This document shows, in pieces, positions 1 to 6,111 of a stretch of DNA of 8,747 nucleotides (position 1 is its first letter; each line of letters starts with the position of its first letter). Made by a program: the position numbers and the translations under genes. A model generated the notes under the pieces. It had not been told where the DNA came from. It did no database searches and was given only the letters and a program-made list of their open reading frames with translations. Source of the stretch: UBA6183 sp041302975 (GTDB lineage Bacteria > Bacteroidota > Bacteroidia > UKL13-3); NCBI GenBank assembly GCA_041302975.1, contig JBFYQC010000128.1, forward strand, positions 1 through 8,747. Reading direction: 5' to 3'.

Positions 1-1922
1 ACCAACCTGCGGCTTATAAACTTGGCGTTGTATTCTTTAAGGTTACGTACTTGTGCGTCTTTTAACAAATCGTAGCGTGTATCCATTTCCACACATAACG
101 AGTTAAGTGTATTTACCACCAACTTAGTGTCGGTAATAATGGCATCGGCATCGCCCGGAATTTTTGCTAAGAAGTGACGCTCGATGGTTTTATAAATACT
201 TAACTCTACCTTTTTAGGATCTACCAACACAAACTTAATTTGCGATGGATGTTTTTTGTACAACAACGAAACCAAAATGGCATTTAACCCAACCGATTTA
301 CCTTGTCCGGTTGCACCGGCCATAAGCAAATGAGGCATTTTAGCCAAGTCGGCCACAAAAACTTCGTTCTGAATATTTTTACCAAAAGCAATTGGTAAAT
401 CCATATCCGCATTTTGGAAACGTGCGCTGCTTAATGCACTGCGCATGCTTACCATAGCCGGTTTTTCATTGGGTACTTCAATACCAATGGTACCACGGCC
501 GGGAATTGGTGCAATAATACGTATACCCAATGCGGCTAAACTTAGCGCAATATCGTCCTCTAAGTTTTTAATTTTAGCAATACGCACACCATCTTGTGGG
601 ACTATTTCGTATAAAGTAACAGTGGGACCAATGGTAGCTGATATTTTTTTGATACCTATGTTGTAGTTCTTCAAGGTATCTTCAATCATTTTGGTTTTTA
701 TCTGTAACTCGGCTGCTTCCACAGTCGATTTGCTTTCGCCACCATAATCATTCAACAAATCTAAGGTTGGAAACTGGTAGTTGCTGTAATCTAAAGTGGG
801 GTCATACTCGGTATCTATTCCACCATACTCCGGTTTATCAACCACTTCTTCATCTTCTTCGGGAGTTTCTTGTACTTCTAATACCAAACCGCTATCAGTT
901 GTTAATACGCTTGGCGTTTCGGTTGGCTCGGGCGTAATTGCATTGGCCAATGTTGATGCCAATGTGCCTGCAACTACCAAGGGAACAATGGGTACATTGT
1001 TTTCTTCTTCCTCGGCTTCTGGTTCAGCATTAGGGGTTAATTCCTCAACTGGTTCTTCTGCAATTTCAGGTTCATTTTCAAGGAGAGGTTCTTCGATAGG
1101 TTCAACAATATTTTCTTTAACGGTTAAGATAAAATCATCCGGATTTAAAGGCTCAGCCTCTACTTCTTGTGCAGCCAATGCAGCAGTACTTAAAGTAATG
1201 TTTCCTAAGTTTTCAGGTTCATTTGCTTGCTCCGGTTCAACGGGTTCGGGTTTTGGTTTGGGTTGATAAAATTTGATGTTGAATACCACCACCAAAAACA
1301 CCAGCAAATAAAATATTAAGCCCAAAGCAGCCCCGGCCGTTCCGATTAACCCTTTTAAGTACAAATAACCATAGTGGCCAAACGCACCACCTAATATTTG
1401 CCAAACATCAGTAAATATTAAACCCAAGGTTACCGAAAACCACAATACGCCAAAAAAACTATACCTGATGGTTTTACCAATAGGTAAAGGTGTTGTGTCG
1501 GTGAGTAGTTTTATACCTATCAACCCAAATATTAATACAAAAGCAAAGGATGCAATACCAAAACCTTTGTACATAAAAACGTAAGCCACCCAAGCTCCTA
1601 GTTTTCCTAAAATATTTTCAGCAGCATCAGGGTCATTTTCTAAAAAAACATCCCAACCTAATCCCTTTGCAATATTTTGATCGTATTGCCAACTGAAAAG
1701 GAATGACCCAAATGCAAAGGCCATAAATACAGAACTAAGCAAAAACACCAAACCTGTAATTTTTAAAAAACGTTCATCTTTTAAAAAAGCCAATTTACCC
1801 GAAACAGGTTCGACATTTTTTTTCGCCCCTTTCGAAACCGGTTTTTCTATTGGTTCTTCACGCTCAAAATCCTTTGGTTCGCTACTTACTGTACTGATTA
1901 TGTTTTGCTTGGCCTTTTTCAT
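1..1922 (-). CDS. ftsK: FtsK/SpoIIIE family DNA translocase, partial (C-terminus cut by window edge)
   Basis: Septum-located, ATP-driven DNA pump that clears and aligns chromosome termini during division. The minus-strand frame is open from the ATG at 1922 to the left edge (640 whole codons). Residues 1-53 are a charged cytoplasmic tail. Four hydrophobic membrane segments follow at about 54-77, 118-140, 154-172 and 191-215. A Pro/Glu-rich acidic linker spans about 220-395, the FtsK alpha domain about 400-495, and the motor starts near 505. The Walker A motif GATGQGKS is at residues 536-543 (bases 294-317), followed by the conserved VLVDPKKVELSIY stretch at 565-577. Walker B and any C-terminal gamma DNA-reading domain lie outside the window, so I cannot judge whether the gene is intact. 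Family members in this phylum are roughly 800 or more residues, so about a fifth is missing. In-frame GTG codons exist upstream, but the ATG gives a normal N-terminus. The gene is divergent from 2090. Identity is firm. Confidence 0.96.
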   Translation of the reverse strand, partial: MKKAKQNIISTVSSEPKDFEREEPIEKPVSKGAKKNVEPVSGKLAFLKDERFLKITGLVFLLSSVFMAFAFGSFLFSWQYDQNIAKGLGWDVFLENDPDAAENILGKLGAWVAYVFMYKGFGIASFAFVLIFGLIGIKLLTDTTPLPIGKTIRYSFFGVLWFSVTLGLIFTDVWQILGGAFGHYGYLYLKGLIGTAGAALGLIFYLLVFLVVVFNIKFYQPKPKPEPVEPEQANEPENLGNITLSTAALAAQEVEAEPLNPDDFILTVKENIVEPIEEPLLENEPEIAEEPVEELTPNAEPEAEEEENNVPIVPLVVAGTLASTLANAITPEPTETPSVLTTDSGLVLEVQETPEEDEEVVDKPEYGGIDTEYDPTLDYSNYQFPTLDLLNDYGGESKSTVEAAELQIKTKMIEDTLKNYNIGIKKISATIGPTVTLYEIVPQDGVRIAKIKNLEDDIALSLAALGIRIIAPIPGRGTIGIEVPNEKPAMVSMRSALSSARFQNADMDLPIAFGKNIQNEVFVADLAKMPHLLMAGATGQGKSVGLNAILVSLLYKKHPSQIKFVLVDPKKVELSIYKTIERHFLAKIPGDADAIITDTKLVVNTLNSLCVEMDTRYDLLKDAQVRNLKEYNAKFISRRL

Positions 1923-1932
1923 CTTAACTAAA

Positions 1933-1940
1933 CAAAAATA
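1933..1940 (-). promoter_or_regulatory. Possible -7 element for ftsK (TATTTTTG)
   Basis: On the minus strand this is an exact match to the Bacteroidota -7 consensus TAnnTTTG, 10 bases upstream of the ftsK ATG. No TTG is found 17-23 bases further upstream, so the -33 half is absent. If used, transcription would begin only a few bases before the start codon, giving a nearly leaderless mRNA. It is weak as a stand-alone match in AT-rich DNA. Confidence 0.25.
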
Positions 1941-2089
1941 CACCACCTTACTATTTATTGGTATTTAGTTACCCACGTTTACACATGGTTTACATTTTAT
2001 TGCCATATTTTAGAAACACCCGCTTTGCAGAAGTGCTTATTGTGATTAAATTCGCCCATGCTTGGCAGGTTGCCATTAAAATAGACATT

Positions 2090-2635
2090 ATGGAAAAATC
2101 AACAGATTATATTTTATCATTACTAGAAGTTTTAAAGTACATTATTCCGGCCGTTGTGGTTTTTGGTATTGTGCAGTACATGCTTAAAAACTTTTTCGAC
2201 AACGAGTATCAACGCAGACAAACAGAACTAAAACTAGAAACCAACAAATTAATTACCCCATTAAAACTACAAGCATACGAACGTGTTGTGATATTAATGG
2301 AACGCATGAGCCCGAATAACCTTATTTTTAGAGTAAGCCAGCCTGGAATTAGCGCTACTCAATTAAAAATTGCTTTGATTCAAGATATCAATAACGAATT
2401 TAACCACAATGTTTCTCAACAGGTATACGTATCACCTCAAGCATGGCAAATGGTACGTATTGCCAAAGAAGAAATGATTAACATTATTAATACTGCATAT
2501 AGCAGTCTTGGTCCTAATGCGGTTGGACTTGATTTAAGCAAAGCAGTTTTTGAAAACATGATGGAAAAAGAAAGTATTCCTACCCACATGGCACTGGAGT
2601 TTTTACGTAAAGAATTCCACTTATTGTTTGATTAA
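2090..2635 (+). CDS. Conserved membrane-anchored protein of unknown function (DUF7935-like)
   Basis: A 181-residue protein with no assigned function. A single hydrophobic segment at about residues 14-33 follows a short N-terminus. A charged, probably helical stretch (about 37-60, rich in Q/R/E/K) comes next. The rest is a soluble, mainly helical domain with motifs such as YERVVILMERMSPNNLI (63-79), NNEFNHNVSQQVYVSPQAW (101-119) and PTHMALEFLRKEF (164-176). From memory these resemble a Bacteroidota-restricted family called DUF7935; that name needs a profile search. I chose the ATG at 2090. The frame stays open upstream to a TTG at 1958, but those extra 44 residues look like translated intergenic DNA. 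It is the first gene of a close plus-strand run, 37 bases before the mutase, so co-expression is likely. The single N-terminal anchor suggests an inner-membrane protein, but topology is inferred. Confidence 0.85.
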   Translation: MEKSTDYILSLLEVLKYIIPAVVVFGIVQYMLKNFFDNEYQRRQTELKLETNKLITPLKLQAYERVVILMERMSPNNLIFRVSQPGISATQLKIALIQDINNEFNHNVSQQVYVSPQAWQMVRIAKEEMINIINTAYSSLGPNAVGLDLSKAVFENMMEKESIPTHMALEFLRKEFHLLFD

Positions 2636-2644
2636 TTAATTGCT

Positions 2645-2656
2645 GGTTTTAAAACC
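2645..2656. repeat. Perfect 12-base palindrome GGTTTTAAAACC
   Basis: A perfect dyad in the short gap between the membrane protein gene and the mutase ATG at 2673. It could be a binding site for a dimeric regulator, or chance in AT-rich DNA. The stem is too weak and has no T-tract, so it is not a terminator. Confidence 0.3.
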
Positions 2657-2672
2657 GAAACACCTATTTAGC

Positions 2673-4223
2673 ATGAGCGATAAAAGAATGACCGATTCAG
2701 GAATTGAAATCAATTCTATATACAATACACCAATTCCCATGGAAGAATTATCGGGACAGTTTCCATACACACGCGGCATACAACCCGATATGTACCGTGG
2801 CCGCCATTGGACTATGCGCCAATACGCAGGTTTTAGTACTGCCGAAGAAAGCAATAAACGCTACAAGTATTTGCTGGCAAACGGCACCATGGGCCTTAGT
2901 GTGGCTTTTGATTTGCCTACGCAAATTGGTTACGACAGCACTCACATGATGAGTGAAGGTGAAGTGGGTAAAGTTGGTGTGGCTATTGATACCTTACGCG
3001 ATATTGAAATTTTGTTTGATGGTATTGAGTTGGAAAAAATTACCACCTCAATGACCATTAACGCTACCGCCTCTACCCTATTGGCTATGTATATTGCATT
3101 GGCCAAAAAACAAGGTGCTGATATCAAAAAAATATCAGGTACTATACAAAACGATATTTTAAAAGAGTATGCGGCACGCGGTACTTATATTTATCCACCT
3201 AAGCCCAGCATGCGTATCATCACCGATATTTTTGAGTATTGCAGCAAGGAAGTACCGAAATGGAATACCATATCAATTAGTGGTTATCACATACGCGAAG
3301 CCGGAAGCACGGCAGTGCAAGAAATTGCATTTACCTTAAGTAATGCCAAAGCATACGCACAAGCTGCTATAGATAAAGGCCTAGACATCAATGTATTTGG
3401 ACAGCGTTTATCTTTTTTCTTTAATGCGCACAACAACTTTTTTGAAGAGATAGCAAAATTTCGTGCAGCACGCAGAATGTGGGCACGAATGGCCAAAGAT
3501 TTAGGTGCTACAAATCCTAAAGCACAAATGTTACGTTTCCATACTCAAACCGGAGGAAGCACCTTACAAGCACAACAAGCCGATACCAATATTGTGCGTG
3601 TTACATTACAAGCCTTAGCGGCTGTAATGGGTGGTACACAAAGTTTACACACCAATGGTTTTGATGAGGCATTAAGTTTACCTACTGAAAATGCAGCTCG
3701 TATTGCTTTACGTACCCAACAAATTATTGCTTACGAAAGTGGCGTAGTAGATACGGTTGACCCAATGGGTGGAAGTTATTTTGTAGAAGAATTAACCAAC
3801 CAAATTGAAGCCGAAGCATGGAAATACATTGAAAGAATTGATGGTATGGGTGGCGCAGTTAGTGCCATTGAAGAAGGTTACATGCAAAAAGAAATTGCCG
3901 ATGCAAGCTATCGTTATCAAACAGCTATTGAAAATAACCAAAAGGTAATTGTTGGCGTAAACAAGTTTACATCAGAAGAAGAAGTTGCTCCACCTCTGTT
4001 TAAAGTTGATGACAGCATCAGAAAAATTCAAACAGAAAAAATTGCTAAGGTTAAAGCCGAGCGCGATGAAAACAACGTACAACAATTATTAGCCAGGTTA
4101 GAACAAAACGCAAAAGATGGCAGCAATGTAATGCCAACCATTATTGAGTCGGTTGAAGCATATGCAACTTTGGGTGAAGTAGCGGATGTTTTCCGTAAAA
4201 CATTTGGTGAATACAGGGCATAA
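2673..4223 (+). CDS. Methylmalonyl-CoA mutase-type acyl-CoA mutase, stand-alone large (catalytic) subunit
   Basis: Adenosylcobalamin-dependent carbon-skeleton isomerase, most likely interconverting (R)-methylmalonyl-CoA and succinyl-CoA. The 516 residues cover only the substrate-binding TIM barrel. Recognisable blocks are RQYAGFSTAEESN (49-61), GLSVAFDLPTQIGYDS (74-89), GTIQNDILKEY (156-166), YIYPPKPSMRI (172-182), SISGYH (201-206) and GGTQSLHTN (320-328). Compared from memory with Propionibacterium MCM, Y51, R169 and H206 align with Tyr89, Arg207 and His244, and R44/R49 with Arg82/Arg87. This favours methylmalonyl-CoA over isobutyryl- or 2-hydroxyisobutyryl-CoA, whose mutases replace the Tyr/Arg pair. 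The roughly 130-residue B12-binding domain (DxHxxG) is absent. The protein ends cleanly at FGEYRA, as in two-subunit mutases, so a separate small subunit is required and is not in this window. The ATG at 2673 is preferred to the TTG at 2640, whose extra residues lack family similarity. Confidence 0.93.
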   Translation: MSDKRMTDSGIEINSIYNTPIPMEELSGQFPYTRGIQPDMYRGRHWTMRQYAGFSTAEESNKRYKYLLANGTMGLSVAFDLPTQIGYDSTHMMSEGEVGKVGVAIDTLRDIEILFDGIELEKITTSMTINATASTLLAMYIALAKKQGADIKKISGTIQNDILKEYAARGTYIYPPKPSMRIITDIFEYCSKEVPKWNTISISGYHIREAGSTAVQEIAFTLSNAKAYAQAAIDKGLDINVFGQRLSFFFNAHNNFFEEIAKFRAARRMWARMAKDLGATNPKAQMLRFHTQTGGSTLQAQQADTNIVRVTLQALAAVMGGTQSLHTNGFDEALSLPTENAARIALRTQQIIAYESGVVDTVDPMGGSYFVEELTNQIEAEAWKYIERIDGMGGAVSAIEEGYMQKEIADASYRYQTAIENNQKVIVGVNKFTSEEEVAPPLFKVDDSIRKIQTEKIAKVKAERDENNVQQLLARLEQNAKDGSNVMPTIIESVEAYATLGEVADVFRKTFGEYRA

Positions 4224-4231
4224 TTATTTAT

Positions 4232-4957
4232 ATGAAAAATTTATTGTTTGCTATTGGCATATTGTTGGTTGGTGCATGCAGCGGCCCTTATCAACTTGCT
4301 AAACACACGGATAATAACATACGTGTAATTGCCGATAGCCTACAATTATATGATACCGCCATTGCCAACATGATAGCACCGTACAAACAAAAATTGGATG
4401 TGCAAATGAATGAGGTAATTGGTTTAGCAGAAAATACCTTAACTAAAGAACTACCCGATGGAACATTGGGTAACTTTGTTGCTGATGCATGTTTGGTATT
4501 TGCACAAAACAACAATCCTACAGTAGATTTTTGTGTATTAAATTCTGGTGGCGTGCGTATTCCTAACATACAAAAAGGTTCAATTACTGTTGGGAAAATT
4601 TATGAGTTGATGCCATTTGATAACATGATTGAAGTGATTGAATTAGATGGTACAGCTTGTAAAGAATTATTTGCTTGGATAGCTAAATGGAAAGGTGCAC
4701 CTGTTAGTGGTGTAGAACTTACTATAGAGACTGGGGAGGCTACTAACATTAAAATAAAAGGTGAACCATTTAATGAGTCAAAAACATATTTCGTAGCTAC
4801 CACAGATTATGTAGCTAATGGAGGAGATGGCGCAAAAATGTTTGCAAAAGGAAAACGAATCAACCTTAACTACAAATTGCGAGATGCTATTATTGACTAT
4901 GTAAAAACCAACCAAACCATTAAAGGCAATAACAATGGACGCATCAAACAAAATTAA
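4232..4957 (+). CDS. 5'-nucleotidase C-terminal-domain lipoprotein (substrate-binding half of a UshA-type enzyme)
   Basis: A 241-residue predicted lipoprotein containing just the C-terminal domain of UshA-like 5'-nucleotidases, the part that binds the nucleoside. The N-terminus is a signal peptide with a plausible lipobox, VGAC, giving lipidated Cys16; after cleavage the protein would be membrane-anchored and face the periplasm. Family hallmarks are LGNFVADA (79-86), LNSGGVRIPNIQKGSIT (103-119), the PFDN block (128-131) and DYVANGGDG (192-200). The metal-binding phosphatase domain is absent here and is encoded by the next gene, which overlaps by 23 bases. The two products probably act together to hydrolyse extracytoplasmic nucleotides. 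The gene starts 8 bases after the mutase stop. The lipobox lacks the favoured Leu at -3 (it has Val), which is tolerated. Domain assignment is firm; activity and substrate are inferred. Confidence 0.9.
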   Translation: MKNLLFAIGILLVGACSGPYQLAKHTDNNIRVIADSLQLYDTAIANMIAPYKQKLDVQMNEVIGLAENTLTKELPDGTLGNFVADACLVFAQNNNPTVDFCVLNSGGVRIPNIQKGSITVGKIYELMPFDNMIEVIELDGTACKELFAWIAKWKGAPVSGVELTIETGEATNIKIKGEPFNESKTYFVATTDYVANGGDGAKMFAKGKRINLNYKLRDAIIDYVKTNQTIKGNNNGRIKQN

Positions 4958-5882
4958 TCGAAGAGGCTTTATAAAAACAGGTGCTAAATTAGGTGTACTA
5001 GCCATACTTAACGAGCTTCCTTTAAGTACATTAGCCAAACCCGATTTAATTAAGGTTACGTTATTACACACCAACGATTGGCATAGCCGTATTGAAGCCT
5101 TTCCTAAAGATGGTGGAAAGTTTGCCGGAATGGGAGGTGCTGCAACGCGCGCAGCTTTAATAAAAAAAATAAGAGCAGAAGAGAAACACGTATTGTTATT
5201 AGATGCAGGAGATATTTTTCAGGGTACACCATATTTTAACTTTTTTGAAGGTGAACTTGAATATAAGTTGATGAGTGAAATGGGTTATGATGCAGCCACC
5301 CTTGGTAACCACGACTTCGACAATGGCATTGAAGGTATTATTAACCAATTGCAAAACGCCAAGTTTGATATTATAAACTGCAACTACGATTTTAGTAAAT
5401 CACTTTTATCAGATAAGGTAAAACCTTACCGCATATTTAAAAAAGGTGGGATTAACATTGGAGTGATAGGAGTTGGTATTGAGTTGGAGGGTTTGGTGCC
5501 AAAGGAGTTATACGGAGAAATAGTATATCGCAACCCAATTGATATTGCTAGCAACCTTGCCAAAGAGTTAAAAACCCAAAAAGATTGTGACTTAGTAATA
5601 TGTCTATCACACCTAGGATTTGAATACCAAAATGATAAACTAAGCGATAAAAAGTTTGCCGAAAAATCAGCATTTATTGATGTTATAATTGGTGGACATA
5701 CCCACACCTTTTTACCAAAACCTGTCATTATAAAAAACCTTTTGAATAAAGACGTAATTATCAACCAAGTAGGATGGGCAGGCTTACAATTAGGCAAAAT
5801 AGATTTTTACTTCGACAGCACTAAAAACACAGTAAAGATGGGGATAGGCAGTAATCTAGACATCAATCCAAAATACTGTTGA
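4935..5882 (+). CDS. Tat-exported metallophosphatase (catalytic half of a UshA-type 5'-nucleotidase)
   Basis: A 315-residue calcineurin-like phosphoesterase. Residues 8-14, NRRGFIK, followed by a mildly hydrophobic stretch to about 30, form a twin-arginine signal, so export of an already folded, metal-loaded protein is expected. The dinuclear-metal motifs are complete: NDWH (D48, H50), GDIFQG (D93), GNHDFD (N125, catalytic H126, D129), SHLG (H226) and GGHTH (H255, H257). E. coli UshA has Gln at the last position, whereas this protein has His, as in many phosphoesterases. The chain stops at NPKYC just after the phosphatase fold, so the nucleoside-binding domain is missing; it is the preceding lipoprotein. 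The ATG at 4935 lies inside that gene (23-base overlap) and is chosen because it is needed for the Tat signal; the next Met is at residue 66, inside the domain. Translational coupling is likely. No terminator is evident after the stop. Confidence 0.92.
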   Translation: MDASNKINRRGFIKTGAKLGVLAILNELPLSTLAKPDLIKVTLLHTNDWHSRIEAFPKDGGKFAGMGGAATRAALIKKIRAEEKHVLLLDAGDIFQGTPYFNFFEGELEYKLMSEMGYDAATLGNHDFDNGIEGIINQLQNAKFDIINCNYDFSKSLLSDKVKPYRIFKKGGINIGVIGVGIELEGLVPKELYGEIVYRNPIDIASNLAKELKTQKDCDLVICLSHLGFEYQNDKLSDKKFAEKSAFIDVIIGGHTHTFLPKPVIIKNLLNKDVIINQVGWAGLQLGKIDFYFDSTKNTVKMGIGSNLDINPKYC

Positions 5883-6111
5883 AACACGTTGATAATTGTA
5901 CATACAAGTGTAAGTTTTAAACATAAATCTAGGGGTTATAAACAAAATTTTTAATTCAAAATGTCGCATTTTTTTTAAACCATTGATTTTAAAAAACAAC
6001 AAATACAATCAGTTACACGCTTATTGAATTTTCCAAACAAAATCTCACGTAAAAAAAATTTTTTTATTAACAATAAATACTCCATTTTCACAAACGAAAA
6101 GAGTATTAATT
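5883..6111. other. AT-rich intergenic region upstream of dnaA
   Basis: A 229-base non-coding stretch. It holds a promoter-like site (5889-5918), a small palindrome inside it (TTGTA-CA-TACAA, 5896-5907), two TTATNAACA nonamers (5936-5944 and 6064-6072) one base away from the DnaA-box consensus TTATNCACA, and an A8T7 tract (6051-6065) that may bend DNA. I find no exact DnaA box and no iterated repeats, so there is no good case for a replication origin here. Confidence 0.5.
5889..5918 (+). promoter_or_regulatory. Candidate dnaA promoter (TTG-N19-TAAGTTTT)
   Basis: TTG at 5889-5891 and TAAGTTTT at 5911-5918 match the Bacteroidota -33/-7 pattern with the ideal 19-base spacer; the -7 element differs from TAnnTTTG only at its last base. 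Transcription would begin near 5924, leaving a leader of roughly 190 bases before the dnaA ATG. The palindrome at 5896-5907 falls within the spacer, where a bound repressor would block polymerase. This is pattern-based and unproven. Confidence 0.4.

Noticed and set aside
445..666. Plus-strand open frame of 73 codons
   Set aside because: Lies wholly antisense to the conserved FtsK alpha domain and motor start; no independent support.
796..1266. Plus-strand open frame of 156 codons rich in Ser and Gly
   Set aside because: It is antisense to the low-complexity Pro/Glu linker of ftsK; Glu codons read backwards give Ser-rich runs. No family features.
1991..1998. TACATTTT as a -7 element for the gene at 2090
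   Set aside because: No TTG lies 17-23 bases upstream, and single near-matches are common in DNA this AT-rich.
1958..2089. N-terminal extension of the membrane protein from a TTG codon
   Set aside because: The extra 44 residues cover the divergent intergenic region and look unlike a protein start; the ATG at 2090 precedes a normal N-terminus and membrane segment.
2640..2672. Mutase start at TTG 2640
   Set aside because: It adds 11 residues without family similarity; ATG 2673 gives the expected short N-terminus.
5426..5797. Minus-strand open frame of 123 codons
   Set aside because: Shadow of the metallophosphatase gene, whose catalytic motifs are all on the plus strand.
6051..6065. A8T7 tract as a terminator hairpin for the metallophosphatase operon
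   Set aside because: An A/T-only dyad without a loop or GC stem will not terminate; at most it bends DNA.
5883..6111. oriC next to dnaA
   Set aside because: No exact DnaA boxes, no cluster and no iterons; only two one-mismatch nonamers in AT-rich DNA.
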